Positions 48,108 to 57,687 of a stretch of DNA of 64,000 nt are shown here, piece by piece (position 1 is the first letter of the stretch; each line of letters starts with the position of its first letter). Under the pieces are notes generated by a model, which saw nothing but the letters and a program-made list of their open reading frames with translations, searched no databases and was not told the DNA's origin. This DNA is from Niveibacterium microcysteis (GTDB lineage: Bacteria > Pseudomonadota > Gammaproteobacteria > Burkholderiales > Rhodocyclaceae): the NCBI RefSeq assembly GCF_017161445.1, contig NZ_CP071060.1:3162001-3226000 (forward strand), in the 5' to 3' direction. Both the position numbers and the translations under genes were made by a program.

Positions 48108-48901
48108 GCCGCCGGGCGGCCCGCGCCCGCCTCAAGCGCCGGGCCCGCCAGCTTGCGTAGCCGGAACGCGCGCCACACAAACCACGCACCCGCCGCGGCG
48201 AACAGATGCTTGAGCGTGTGGCCGCTCACGCACTGCGTCAGATCGAGCACTGCGCCGTCAGCGACCTCCAGCAGTTTGGCGACGAGATAGCAGCCAACCG
48301 CCGCCAGCCATAGCCGCCGCTGCGACCACGCCAGCCCGGCACGCCACTGCAACAGCGGCGCGACGATCATCAAGCCAAGCTGCAGCGCGAGATAGGCGCG
48401 AAGGTCGCCGGGCGCCAGCCAGAGCGCATCGTTCGTCAACGCCACGCTGCCCGCGGCCAACAGCAGCAGCGTCGGCAACCAGCCCAAGGGCGGGCGCACG
48501 CTGGAGCACTCCTCCAGCACCGCCGCAAACAGCGCACCACAGGCCAGTGCGATTGGCAGTCGATCCCACACGATGCGCGCATCGTCCGGCTGCAGGTGAT
48601 ACCACCAGGAGCCCACCGCCGTCAGCGCAATCGCAACGAAGAACACGCGCATCGCCAGGCAAACGGGCGGCGTCAGCCAGCGGCCGGCTCCAATGCCAAG
48701 CAGGCCAAGCGCACCTACCCACAGAAAGGGCAGGTTCGACAGCACATCGGCCGCGCGCGGCAGCGCACCCCATGCGCGCTGGTCGGCAAACGCGTGGTAG
48801 TGCGCCGGGGTATGGATCGGCCCCGCCAGCGCCAACACGAAAATGATCAAGAGGACTGCACCAAGCGGTGCGTGGTGCCGAAAAACCTGCAGATTCATCA
48901 T
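48077..48901 (-). CDS. CREST-superfamily/alkaline ceramidase-like membrane protein
   Basis: About 274 residues with seven likely membrane helices. It carries motif positions of the alkaline-ceramidase/PAQR (CREST) superfamily: ADVLSNLPFLWVGALGL, GSWWYHLQPDDARIVWDRLPIAL (His and Asp) and near the end SGHTLKHLFAAAGAWFVWRA (two His). These Ser/His/Asp residues form a Zn amide-hydrolase site in characterised relatives. ATGs at 48910, 48901 and 48898 are in frame; GGAG supports 48901 or 48898. The real substrate in a Gram-negative bacterium is unknown. It overlaps the convergent SnoaL-like gene by 31 bp. Confidence 0.8.
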   Translation of the reverse strand: MMNLQVFRHHAPLGAVLLIIFVLALAGPIHTPAHYHAFADQRAWGALPRAADVLSNLPFLWVGALGLLGIGAGRWLTPPVCLAMRVFFVAIALTAVGSWWYHLQPDDARIVWDRLPIALACGALFAAVLEECSSVRPPLGWLPTLLLLAAGSVALTNDALWLAPGDLRAYLALQLGLMIVAPLLQWRAGLAWSQRRLWLAAVGCYLVAKLLEVADGAVLDLTQCVSGHTLKHLFAAAGAWFVWRAFRLRKLAGPALEAGAGRPAAQWTMRGVSS

Positions 48902-49022
48902 GCTCTCCATGAGACTTCGTGGGCGGCAGCCTGCGCTGCCGCGTTCAAACCGTCATCCGGCGCCGGCGCGGTGGCATCATCCGATACTCGACGATGCGAA
49001 TTCCGCCACTGCAAGCCGCGCC

Positions 49023-50000
49023 ATGACGCCCCGCTCCGCTCCGCTTCCACCGCCCTACCGGGCTCCCGCCTGGCTCGTAGGCAGCCATGCACAGACGATC
49101 TGGCCCCTCGCGATCAAGCCGCCGCTGCCCTCGCTCACACGCGAACGCTGGGAGGCGCCGGACGGCGACTTCATCGACGTGGACCTGCTCGCCCGTCGCC
49201 CGGGCAAACCGCTGGTCGTGCTGTTCCACGGCCTCGAAGGCTCCAGCCGCAGCCACTACTCGCGTGCCCTGCTCGCCGCATTGCACCGGCAGGGCTGGAA
49301 TGGCGCCGTCGCGCATTTCCGTGGCTGCTCGGGCGAACCCAATCGCTTGCCGCGCGCCTACCATTCCGGCGACGCTGACGAGATCGACTGGATCCTCCGG
49401 CGCTTCTCACAACGCTTTGACGATGTGCCGCGCTATGCGTCAGGCGTGTCGCTCGGCGGGAACGCCCTGCTCGTGTGGGCTGCACGCGAGGGCGGCGCAG
49501 CAGCATCGGTGGTGGAGCGCATCGTGTCGGTCTGCGCACCGCTGGATCTGACGGCGTGCGGGCACCACCTCGCGCGCGGCTTCAACCGCGTCTACACGCA
49601 GAATTTCCTGTCGACACTGAAGGCACGCTGCATTGAGAAGCTCGATCGCTTCCCGGAGGCGTTTGACGTCGCAAAGCTGCGCAGCGCGCGCAACCTCTAT
49701 GAGTTCGACAACGTGATCACCGCGCCGCTGCACGGTTTTGACGGCACCGAGGATTACTGGACGCGGTGCTCGTCGAAACCCCTGCTGCCGCAGATACGCC
49801 TGCCTGCACTGGTGCTGCATGCGCGCAACGACCCGTTCATCCCGCGTTCGGTTTATCCGCAGCCCGACGCGCTTTCGCCGACGGTCAAGCTGGAGCTGCA
49901 CGACCAGGGCGGTCATGTGGGCTTCGTCGAGGGGCGCTTCCCGGGCAACCTGGAATGGTTGCCGCGCCGCATGCTGCACTTCTTCGAACACGGCAACTGA
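49023..50000 (+). CDS. Alpha/beta hydrolase, YheT family
   Basis: 325 residues. Family N-terminus YRAPAWLVGSHAQTIWPLAI, oxyanion segment VVLFHGLEGSSRSHYSRALL, FRGCSGEPNRLPRAYHSGD, nucleophile elbow GVSLGGNALLVW, then Asp in LHARNDPFIP and His in DQGGHVGFVEG, so the Ser-Asp-His triad is complete. YheT relatives are predicted esterases of unknown substrate. ATG 49023 gives the conserved start MTPRSAPLPPPYRAPAWL; upstream frame to 48843 is not homologous. It is 50 bp before the phosphomutase gene. Confidence 0.9.
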   Translation: MTPRSAPLPPPYRAPAWLVGSHAQTIWPLAIKPPLPSLTRERWEAPDGDFIDVDLLARRPGKPLVVLFHGLEGSSRSHYSRALLAALHRQGWNGAVAHFRGCSGEPNRLPRAYHSGDADEIDWILRRFSQRFDDVPRYASGVSLGGNALLVWAAREGGAAASVVERIVSVCAPLDLTACGHHLARGFNRVYTQNFLSTLKARCIEKLDRFPEAFDVAKLRSARNLYEFDNVITAPLHGFDGTEDYWTRCSSKPLLPQIRLPALVLHARNDPFIPRSVYPQPDALSPTVKLELHDQGGHVGFVEGRFPGNLEWLPRRMLHFFEHGN

Positions 50001-50050
50001 GCGCCCCTGCGGCGCCGGCCCACATCGTATGAACTGCTGAGGAATCCGTG

Positions 50051-51427
50051 ATGTCCGTTCCTGCACAATCAATCTTCAAGGCCTACGACATCCGCGGCAT
50101 CGTCGGCAAAACCCTGACCGCCGACGTGGTGGCGCAGATCGGCCGCGCGATCGGCTCCGAAGCGCGCGCACGCGGCCAATCGACGATCGTGGTGGGCCGT
50201 GATGGCCGCTTGTCCGGTCCGGCCTTCGCCGAGGCGTTAAGCGAGGGCATCACCCGCGCCGGGGTCGATGTGATCGACATCGGCTGTGTCGCAACGCCGC
50301 TCACCTACTTCGCCGCCTACCATCTCGACGCACACAGTTGCGTGTCGATCACCGGCAGCCACAACCCGCCCGAATACAACGGGCTGAAGATGGTGCTTGG
50401 CGGCGAAACCCTGCACGGCGAGATGATTCGCGATCTGCGACGCCGCATCGTCGAGGGCGATTTCACCGAAGGCTCTGGCGCGATCACCCAGACCGATGTG
50501 CGCCCCGCCTACATCGCGCGCATCCTGTCGGATGCGAAGCTCGCGCGGCCGATGAAGATCGTGCTCGACTCGGGCAACGGCGCCGCCGGCAACACCGCAC
50601 CGGCGCTGTTCCGCCGGCTGGGTTGCGAGCTCACCGAACTGTTCTCGGAGGTCGACGGCAACTTCCCGAACCACCACCCGGACCCAAGCAAGCCGGAAAA
50701 CCTCGACGATGTGATCGCGGCACTGAAGGCGGGCGAGGCCGAACTAGGCCTTGCGTTCGACGGTGACGGCGACCGCCTTGGCGTGGTGACGAAGGATGGC
50801 GAGATCATCTACCCGGACCGCCAGCTGATGCTGTTCGCCGCCGATGTGCTGACGCGCGTGCCGGGCGGCCAGGTGATCTACGACGCGAAATGCACCCGTC
50901 ACCTTGCCCCGTGGATCCGCCAGCACGGCGGCGAACCGGTGATGTGGTGCACCGGCCACGCGCTGATGAAAGCCAAGCTCGTCGAGAGCGGCGCACCGCT
51001 GGCTGGTGAGCTGAGCGGCCATGTGTTCTTCAAGGAGCGTTGGTACGGCTTCGACGATGGCCTCTACACCGGTGCGCGCCTGCTCGAGATCCTCTCGCAG
51101 CACCCCGACGCCAATGCGGTGCTCAAGGCGCTCCCGAACGCGATCAGCACACCGGAAATCAACGTAAAGATGGGCGAAGGCGAAGCGCTTGAACTGGTCA
51201 CGCAGCTCAAGGCCTCGGCACACTTTGAAGGCGAAATCGAGCGGATCACGATCGATGGCCTGCGCGTCGAGTACGCCGATGGCTTCGGCCTGATGCGCGC
51301 ATCCAACACCACGCCGGTACTGGTGCTGCGCTTTGAGGCCGACGACGAAGCCGCGCTCGCGCGGATTCAAGCCGATACCGCGCGCGCCATACGCGCACTC
51401 CGGCCCGGACTGACGCTGCCGTTCTGA
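50051..51427 (+). CDS. algC: Phosphomannomutase/phosphoglucomutase
   Basis: 458-residue alpha-D-phosphohexomutase. Phosphoserine loop CVSITGSHNPPEYNGLKMVL (Ser in TGSHNP), Mg-binding LAFDGDGDRLGVV, sugar loop GELSGHVFFKERWYGFDDGL and the C-terminal phosphate loop LRVEYADGFGLMRASNTTP. It interconverts mannose 1-/6-phosphate and glucose 1-/6-phosphate, feeding LPS and exopolysaccharide synthesis. GAGGAAT precedes ATG 50051; a GTG one codon earlier is possible. Confidence 0.95.
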   Translation: MSVPAQSIFKAYDIRGIVGKTLTADVVAQIGRAIGSEARARGQSTIVVGRDGRLSGPAFAEALSEGITRAGVDVIDIGCVATPLTYFAAYHLDAHSCVSITGSHNPPEYNGLKMVLGGETLHGEMIRDLRRRIVEGDFTEGSGAITQTDVRPAYIARILSDAKLARPMKIVLDSGNGAAGNTAPALFRRLGCELTELFSEVDGNFPNHHPDPSKPENLDDVIAALKAGEAELGLAFDGDGDRLGVVTKDGEIIYPDRQLMLFAADVLTRVPGGQVIYDAKCTRHLAPWIRQHGGEPVMWCTGHALMKAKLVESGAPLAGELSGHVFFKERWYGFDDGLYTGARLLEILSQHPDANAVLKALPNAISTPEINVKMGEGEALELVTQLKASAHFEGEIERITIDGLRVEYADGFGLMRASNTTPVLVLRFEADDEAALARIQADTARAIRALRPGLTLPF

Positions 51428-51507
51428 CCGCCTGGCGGGGCACTACCGGCCGCAAGGCGCGTGGCGAGCTGCGTCCGGCAGCACATGCAACAAGGGGGAA
51501 GCGAGGA

Positions 51508-51536
51508 TTCACGCCGCGCGCCGGGGCAGGCATACT
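51508..51536 (+). promoter_or_regulatory. Candidate promoter of the TPR-GGDEF gene
   Basis: TTCACG (51508-51513), 17-bp spacer, CATACT (51531-51536): 4 of 6 matches in each box, 36 bp before the start codon in a 144-bp interval. Weak but correctly spaced. Confidence 0.3.
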
Positions 51537-51571
51537 GACGCGGGAGATATTCCCATCCCGAACCAGACCGG

Positions 51572-53437
51572 ATGCCTGTTCAGCCACGATTCCTGCGTTG
51601 CCTGCGTCTCGCCGCGATCGTCGTCGGACTGATCGCGTGTGACGCCGCTTTTGCGGTCGACGCCCTGGCCCTGCGCGGTGCGCTCGACCACGACCCCTAC
51701 ACGACGGCGCGCGAAGCCACGCAACGGGCCGCTGCCGCGCGCAGCCGGGGTGACCAGAAAGTGCTGCTCGAATCGCTGACGCAGGTGGCGATGGCCTACA
51801 ACCTCGTGGGCGACTCGGTCTCCGCGCAGCCGCCGATGGTGGAGGCGCAGCACCTGGCGACAGAACTGCGCGACCTAGACGCCGAAGCGCTGCTCGCTGC
51901 CGTCGAAGGCGAGATCAAGGCGGCGGACAACCGCCTGGCGGACGCCCATCGCGCGTTCGAAGCCGCGCTCGATGCCGTCAAGCGCTCCGGCAACAGGGAC
52001 ACCGAGGCGATCGTGCGCAGCCAGTACGGCTGGTTCCTCGCCCGCTCGATGCAGCGCCATCAGGACGGCGCGCTCGAATTCGAAGCCGCGCTGTCGCACT
52101 TCGAAAGAACCGGCAATCGCACCCGTGAAGCGGAGCTGCGCTACATGTCGGCCTCGCTCTACGACCGCCTGCGCGACCCCAAACGCGGCAACGCCGAACG
52201 CACCCGGGCACTCGAACTCATCAATCCGGCCCATCAGGCCTACCTCGCAGCAACGATCTACTACGAACTCGGCGCGGTCGCGCAGAGCAACGAGAACCGG
52301 GGCGAGGCCGACCGCGCGCTGCGGCGCTCGATCGAACTGAGCCGCAGCATTGGCGACAAGCTCGGCGTCGCGTTCGCCGAACTGACGCTGGCCGACGTGC
52401 TGATCGACCAGGGCAACGCGCGCGAAGCGGTCGACACCCTGCGGCGCGCCGGCCCGGTGCTCGCCGCAGGGCAGAACACGCTGGCGGTGGCGGGCATCGA
52501 CGTGCGCCTGGCCGATGCGCTGGCGATGCTGCGCGACCCGGAAGCCTGGGCCGCGCTTGCCCGGGCGAAACCGGTGCTGATGGCCACCGAAACCGTGCAG
52601 AACGAGAGCACCTACTGGCGCGCAGAAGCACGCGTGAATGCGGCCTTCGGGCGTTACGAACAGGCCTACGCCGCGGTACAACGCCAGCTGCGTGCACAGC
52701 AGCGGCTGTTCGACACCCAGCAGATCCAGGCGCTGACCGAGCTCTCGGTCCGCTATGAAACCCAGCGGCGCGAGGCCGAGAACACGCGCCTGAAACTCGC
52801 CGAGCAGCTCAAGGATGCGACGATCCAGGCGCAACAGGCACGGCAGCTCGCGCTCGCCGGTGGGTTGGCTGCTGCGGTGGTGGCACTGCTCAGCGGGGTG
52901 ATCCTGCTGCGTCGGCAAGTGGCGCAGAAACAGGCCTTCCGTTCGCTCGCGCTGCTCGACGAACTGACCGGCGCGCCCAATCGCCGCGCCGTGATGCAGT
53001 TCGCCGAGTCAGTGCAGGCGCGAGCCGCGGCATCGACACACGGGGCCGTCATCGCGCTGCTCGATCTCGACCACTTCAAGCGGATCAACGACAGCTATGG
53101 CCACGACGTGGGCGACGCCGTGCTGCGCAACTTCTACAAGGCAGCGGCGTCCGCGATCCGGCCCGACGACATGCTCGGCCGCGCGGGCGGCGAGGAATGG
53201 CTGCTGGTGATGCCCGTGGCGCAACCGGGCGCCGAGCAGGCGGTGTTCGAACGCATGCGAAGCGCCGTCGCGCACATGCCCGCTGACGGCCTGCCGAGCG
53301 GACTCGTCGTGAGCTTCAGCATGGGCGTTGCACGATTACGGCCGGGCGAAACCCTCACCCATGTTCTGCGGCGCGCCGACCTCGCGCTTTACGAGGCCAA
53401 ACAGGCGGGCCGCGACCGGATGGCGATGGCGGATTGA
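51572..53437 (+). CDS. TPR-like sensor diguanylate cyclase
   Basis: 621 residues. A signal peptide (about 1-29, LRLAAIVVGLIACDAAFAVD), a long helical repeat region of TPR type (about 40-390), a coiled coil rich in Arg/Glu/Gln, one membrane helix (LALAGGLAAAVVALLSGVIL, about 426-445) and a GGDEF domain. The active-site motif is GGEEW at 539-543 and the inhibitory RxxD is RPDD at 530-533, so it should be an active, product-inhibited diguanylate cyclase. The TPR part would lie in the periplasm. Converges on kup with a 9-bp gap. Confidence 0.9.
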   Translation: MPVQPRFLRCLRLAAIVVGLIACDAAFAVDALALRGALDHDPYTTAREATQRAAAARSRGDQKVLLESLTQVAMAYNLVGDSVSAQPPMVEAQHLATELRDLDAEALLAAVEGEIKAADNRLADAHRAFEAALDAVKRSGNRDTEAIVRSQYGWFLARSMQRHQDGALEFEAALSHFERTGNRTREAELRYMSASLYDRLRDPKRGNAERTRALELINPAHQAYLAATIYYELGAVAQSNENRGEADRALRRSIELSRSIGDKLGVAFAELTLADVLIDQGNAREAVDTLRRAGPVLAAGQNTLAVAGIDVRLADALAMLRDPEAWAALARAKPVLMATETVQNESTYWRAEARVNAAFGRYEQAYAAVQRQLRAQQRLFDTQQIQALTELSVRYETQRREAENTRLKLAEQLKDATIQAQQARQLALAGGLAAAVVALLSGVILLRRQVAQKQAFRSLALLDELTGAPNRRAVMQFAESVQARAAASTHGAVIALLDLDHFKRINDSYGHDVGDAVLRNFYKAAASAIRPDDMLGRAGGEEWLLVMPVAQPGAEQAVFERMRSAVAHMPADGLPSGLVVSFSMGVARLRPGETLTHVLRRADLALYEAKQAGRDRMAMAD

Positions 53438-53446
53438 GCGCACCGC

Positions 53447-55333
53447 TCAGATCGCGATCTGGCTGCCCAGCTCCACCACCCGGTTCGGGGGCAGCTTGAA
53501 GAACGCGGCCGCGCTGGTGGCATTGCGGAACATGAACTCGAACACCCGCTCGCGCCACAGCGCCATGCCCTCGCCCGGGGTGGGCAACAGGGTTTCCCGG
53601 CTCAGGAAGTAGGAGACGCGCATCGGGTCGAGCGCGAGATCCTGCTCGGCACACCATTCCAGCGCGGCAGGTACGTCCGGGTCTTCCATGAAGCCGAAGA
53701 AGAGCCGCACCCGCCAGCAACCGCCGGCGATGCGCTCCACCAGTACGCGCTGCGCTGGTTGCACACGCGGCTGCGGCAGGAAGATCACGCTCGCGAACAC
53801 GGTGGTCTCGTGCATCACCATGTTGTGCTTGAGGTTGTGCAAGAGCGCGCGCGGCACGGCATTGCCACGCGGAGACAGGAACACCGCTTCGCTCGGCACG
53901 CGGGCAAGGCCCGGATCGGCGACCAGACCTTCGATGAAGGGGGCGAGCGGAATGCCCTCGCCTTCGCTGCGCTCCGCGAGGAGCTCACGCCCGCGGCGCC
54001 ATGTCGACAGCAGCATGAACAGGAAGCCGCCGAACAGCAGCGGGAACCAGCCACCATCGAGAATCTTGGTGCCGTTGGCAAGCAGGAAGGCGGTTTCGAT
54101 CGTCAGCAGCGGGCCCCATACCAGTACTGCAACCCAAGTCGGCCACTTCCAGTCGCGCCGCACCAGCGAGAAGGCGAGCACCGACGTGATCACCATCGTC
54201 ATCGACACCGCGATGCCGTACGCCGCGGCCAGATTGCTCGAAGAGCGGAAACCCAGCACCACCAGCACGACCAGCAGCAGCAAGGTCCAGTTCATGAACG
54301 GCACGTAGATCTGACCCATTTGCGCGCCAGAGGTGTGCTGAATCGAGATGCGCGGGCAGAAGCCGAGCTGGATCAGCTCCCGCGTTACCGAATAGACGCC
54401 GCTGATCAAGGCCTGCGACGCAATCACCGACGCAGCCGTTGCGAGCGCCACCATCGGGTACACGCCCCAACCCGGCACGGCGAGGAAGAACGGGTTGCGC
54501 ACCGCATCGGGGCTGCTGATGAGCAGCGCACCTTGGCCGAAGTAGTTGAGCAGCAGGCCGGGCAGCACCACGAAGGTCCACGCCAGACGGATCGGCCTCG
54601 CGCCGAAGTGGCCCATGTCGGCGTACAGCGCCTCGGCACCGGTCACGGTCAGGAATACCGCGCCGAGTGCCAGGAAGGCAATTGACCCATGTTCCATGAA
54701 AAAGCGGACGGCATGGTGCGGCGACAACGCGAACAGCACCTCCGGGTGATGCATGATGTTGTAGAGCCCAACCAGTGCAAGCACGCCGAACCAGATCGCA
54801 ACCACCGGCCCGAACACGCCGCCGACCTTCGCGGTGCCATGCTTTTGCACCAGGAACAGCCCGACCAGAATCGCAAGCGTGATCGGCACCACAAAGCGTG
54901 TCGCCGCCGGCGTGGCGATCTCAAGCCCCTCGACCGCCGACAACACCGAGATTGCCGGCGTGATGACACCGTCTCCGTAAAACAGCGCAGCCCCCGCCAG
55001 ACCCAGCACGATCACCGTCATGCGCTTGCGCGGACGAGACTCACCGGCATGCCCGAGCACACGCGCCATCAGCGCCACCACGCCGCCCTCTCCGTGGTTG
55101 TCGGCACGCAGCACGAACACCACATACTTCAGGGTTACGACGATCAGCAGTGTCCATACGATCAGCGACAGGATCCCGTACACGTTGTCCGGTGTGGCGG
55201 CGAGCGGGTGATGCTGCTGCGTGAAGGCTTCCTTCAAGGCGTAGAGCGGGCTGGTGCCGATATCGCCGAACACGACCCCCAAGGCAGCCAGCGTCAGCGC
55301 TGACTGCGAGCTCTTTTCATTGCTGTGTGACAT
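53447..55333 (-). CDS. kup: Low-affinity potassium transport protein Kup
   Basis: 628 residues, 12 membrane helices and a cytoplasmic C-terminal tail, like E. coli Kup (622 aa). Characteristic blocks are LAALGVVFGDIGTSPLYALKEAF, RADNHGEGGVVALMAR, GDGVITPAISVLSAVEGLEI, LTVTGAEALYADMGHFGARPIR and NYFGQGALLI. It imports K+, probably with H+. I start at ATG 55333 (MSHSNEKSSQ) with GGAG upstream. It starts 26 bp downstream of kdpE in the same direction, so its expression is probably under KdpDE-like control. Confidence 0.95.
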   Translation of the reverse strand: MSHSNEKSSQSALTLAALGVVFGDIGTSPLYALKEAFTQQHHPLAATPDNVYGILSLIVWTLLIVVTLKYVVFVLRADNHGEGGVVALMARVLGHAGESRPRKRMTVIVLGLAGAALFYGDGVITPAISVLSAVEGLEIATPAATRFVVPITLAILVGLFLVQKHGTAKVGGVFGPVVAIWFGVLALVGLYNIMHHPEVLFALSPHHAVRFFMEHGSIAFLALGAVFLTVTGAEALYADMGHFGARPIRLAWTFVVLPGLLLNYFGQGALLISSPDAVRNPFFLAVPGWGVYPMVALATAASVIASQALISGVYSVTRELIQLGFCPRISIQHTSGAQMGQIYVPFMNWTLLLLVVLVVLGFRSSSNLAAAYGIAVSMTMVITSVLAFSLVRRDWKWPTWVAVLVWGPLLTIETAFLLANGTKILDGGWFPLLFGGFLFMLLSTWRRGRELLAERSEGEGIPLAPFIEGLVADPGLARVPSEAVFLSPRGNAVPRALLHNLKHNMVMHETTVFASVIFLPQPRVQPAQRVLVERIAGGCWRVRLFFGFMEDPDVPAALEWCAEQDLALDPMRVSYFLSRETLLPTPGEGMALWRERVFEFMFRNATSAAAFFKLPPNRVVELGSQIAI

Positions 55334-55359
55334 CAAGATTCTCCGGTCGCAGCGCAGCG

Positions 55360-56049
55360 TCAGACGACGAAGCGGTAGCCGACCCCTGTTTCGGTAATGA
55401 AGTGTTTCGGGCGCGCCGGGTCGTCTTCGAGCTTGGCGCGCAAATGGCCGACGTAGATGCGCAGGTAGTGGGCGGACTCGGCGTAGGCCTGCCCCCATAC
55501 CTCGCGCAGCAGGTGGCGATGGGTCAATACGCGGCCCTGCCCTGCCACCATCGCGACAAGCAGGCGGTACTCGGTCGGCGTGAGGTGCACCGGCTCGCCC
55601 GCCCGGGTGACCTGCTGACGCGAAAGGTCGAGCTCGACATCGCCGAACGCGACGCTCGCCTGTGGCACACGGGCCTTGAGCTGGCGCCGCAACAGCGCGC
55701 GCACGCGGGCGAGCAGCTCCGGCATCGAGAAGGGTTTGGTCAGGTAGTCGTCGGCACCTGCATCGAGCGCCGCCACTTTCACTGCCTCATCGTGACGAGC
55801 CGAGAGCACGAGCACCGGCGCCGCCGACCAATCGCGCATCCGGCGCACGAATTCCGCGCCATCGCCATCGGGCAGGCCAAGATCGAGCACGACCAGTGCG
55901 GGGTTGCGGTTGGCCGCGTCGGTCAGCGCCTGGCGCAAGGTGCCCGCCTCGTGCACCGCGTAGTTGGCCGCACGCAGCGCATCCGCCACCAGCGCTCGAA
56001 TGCGCGGCTCGTCCTCAACCACCATCACCAGATCCGGCAGCGCACTCAT
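55360..56049 (-). CDS. kdpE: KdpE-type response regulator
   Basis: 229-residue OmpR/PhoB-family regulator. Receiver: MVVEDEPRIRALVADALRAA with acidic pair, phospho-acceptor in LVVLDLGLPDGDG and the LTKPF lysine. Winged-helix output: VHLTPTEYRLLVAMVAGQGR, VWGQAYAESAHYLRIYVGHL then RAKLEDD, and TETGVGYRF. Sequence and neighbours identify it as KdpE. It overlaps the kinase stop (ATGA at 56046-56049) and is followed by kup. No kdpFABC genes are in the window. Confidence 0.93.
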   Translation of the reverse strand: MSALPDLVMVVEDEPRIRALVADALRAANYAVHEAGTLRQALTDAANRNPALVVLDLGLPDGDGAEFVRRMRDWSAAPVLVLSARHDEAVKVAALDAGADDYLTKPFSMPELLARVRALLRRQLKARVPQASVAFGDVELDLSRQQVTRAGEPVHLTPTEYRLLVAMVAGQGRVLTHRHLLREVWGQAYAESAHYLRIYVGHLRAKLEDDPARPKHFITETGVGYRFVV

Positions 56050-57653
56050 GCAGCGGGCTCCTCGTCGATCGCCGGCATGTCGCGGCGCGGCAGCACCCAT
56101 TCAAAGATGCAGCCGTGCGGTGTGTTCGCGGTCACGCCGATGTGCCCGCCATGCAACTCGGCCACCGCGCGGCAAATAGAGAGCCCGAGGCCCGAGCCAC
56201 TGGGCCCGCCCTCAGCCTGGCCACGCGCAAAGGGCTGGAACAGCGCTTCGGCATCGCCCGGCGGCAGGCCGGGGCCATCGTCCGCAACCTGCAAACGCAT
56301 TTCGCCGGCGGGCGCGCTGGCGCTGATGCGGATCTCGCTGCCGGCTGGCGTGTAGCGCAGGGCATTGTCGAGCAGGTTGGCAACCAGGCGCGCGGCGAGC
56401 ACTGCATCGCATTCGACGAGCGGCAGCTCGGCGGGCACATCGATGCGCAAACGATGACTCGGCAGTTGCGGCTCCAGCGTCGCCACTGCGGCGCCGACGA
56501 TCTCCTGCATCGACTCCCACTCGCGCCGCAGCGCCACGCCGCTCTGCAGACGCGCCATGTCGATCAGATCGTTGGCAAACGCGCCCAGAGCGAGCGCCTG
56601 TTCGCGCAGGCTCGCAAGGGTTTGTGCGGTGGCGGGCGTATTTGCCAGCGGCGACGCGGCGAGCGCATCGCTGAGGCCGACCAGCACTGTCAACGGTGTG
56701 CGGATGTCGTGAGAGAGCGCGGACAGGATGGTGTTGCGCAGGCGCTCGCGCGCCATCTCGATATCGGTACGCTGAGCGACCTCGACGTAGTGCAGGCGCT
56801 CAAGCGCGGTCGCAGCCAAGGCGCCGAGTGCGGCAACCAGTTCGCGTGCTCGCGTCTCGCGCGCCTGGGGCGACAACTCCGCCACCAGCACACCACGCGG
56901 CCGGCCCGCCACACGCAGCGGCTGAACCCGCAGATCATGCTCAAGTGCCGGGGGGTCAGCCCAGTCGAAGGGTGCATCGGCCTCCAGCGCCAGGCTCAGG
57001 GCGCGCGCCGGCACGCAAGCCGCCGGCAGATCGCCCCCCCGAGGTACCGCAGCCTCACCTGCATTGCACTGCCAAAGCTGCGCGCGCACGCCACCTTGCA
57101 ACCGCAAGACGTCCTGCACGATCTCGGCCGCCTGCTCAGCCGCGTAGCAGCCGGCAAAGCGCTCGGCCGCGGCGTACAGCGCGGCCGTTTCCTGCTCGCG
57201 GGCGGCGGCGCGGGCCGCCTCGGCGCGCAAGCGGGCGGTCAGCTCAGCGGCCACAAGCCCAACCAGCAGCATGACGGCGAAGGTGACGAGGTATTCAAGA
57301 TCATGCACCGCGAGCGAGAAGCGCGGCGGTACAAAGAGCAGATCGAAGGCGGCGACGCTGCTCACCGCGCACAGCACCGCCGGGCCTCGACCATAGCGCA
57401 CGGCGATCCCCACGACGCCCAGCAGGTAGGGCATGGCGAGGTTGGTCAGTGCCAGGTCGGGCAACACCAGCACGCCGCCCACGCTGACCAACGCAACGAT
57501 CGCGAGCGCCGCCGCATAGCCGCTGGCGCGCGGGCGCGAGACTTCGACGGGATGAGTGGCGGTTGGGATCACGGGCACGGCAGTGGATTGGTCTGATGTG
57601 AAGCCTAGCGCCGAGTGTGTAAACACGACGCAAAAGTTTGCGAAAACGATCAC
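56046..57653 (-). CDS. KdpD-like sensor kinase lacking the N-terminal KdpD/UspA region
   Basis: Up to 535 residues, against about 890 for full KdpD. It starts essentially at the membrane region: four DUF4118-type helices (about 45-145), including MPYLLGVVGIAVRYGRGPAV, FDLLFVPPRFSLAVHDLEYL and VTFAVMLLVGLVAAELTARL. A GAF-like segment (about 150-290), HisKA with His315 in LSALSHDIRTPLTVL, and HATPase_c ([41 protein letters not shown]) follow. The cytosolic KdpD sensor domain with its Walker-like motif and the UspA-like domain are absent. Only GTG starts (57653, 57578, 57572) exist near the end of homology, so the exact start is uncertain. Operon with kdpE and kup. Confidence 0.88.
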   Translation of the reverse strand: MIVFANFCVVFTHSALGFTSDQSTAVPVIPTATHPVEVSRPRASGYAAALAIVALVSVGGVLVLPDLALTNLAMPYLLGVVGIAVRYGRGPAVLCAVSSVAAFDLLFVPPRFSLAVHDLEYLVTFAVMLLVGLVAAELTARLRAEAARAAAREQETAALYAAAERFAGCYAAEQAAEIVQDVLRLQGGVRAQLWQCNAGEAAVPRGGDLPAACVPARALSLALEADAPFDWADPPALEHDLRVQPLRVAGRPRGVLVAELSPQARETRARELVAALGALAATALERLHYVEVAQRTDIEMARERLRNTILSALSHDIRTPLTVLVGLSDALAASPLANTPATAQTLASLREQALALGAFANDLIDMARLQSGVALRREWESMQEIVGAAVATLEPQLPSHRLRIDVPAELPLVECDAVLAARLVANLLDNALRYTPAGSEIRISASAPAGEMRLQVADDGPGLPPGDAEALFQPFARGQAEGGPSGSGLGLSICRAVAELHGGHIGVTANTPHGCIFEWVLPRRDMPAIDEEPAA

Positions 57654-57687
57654 TCAACATTGCCCCGCCGCTGCCGTAATCATCGGT

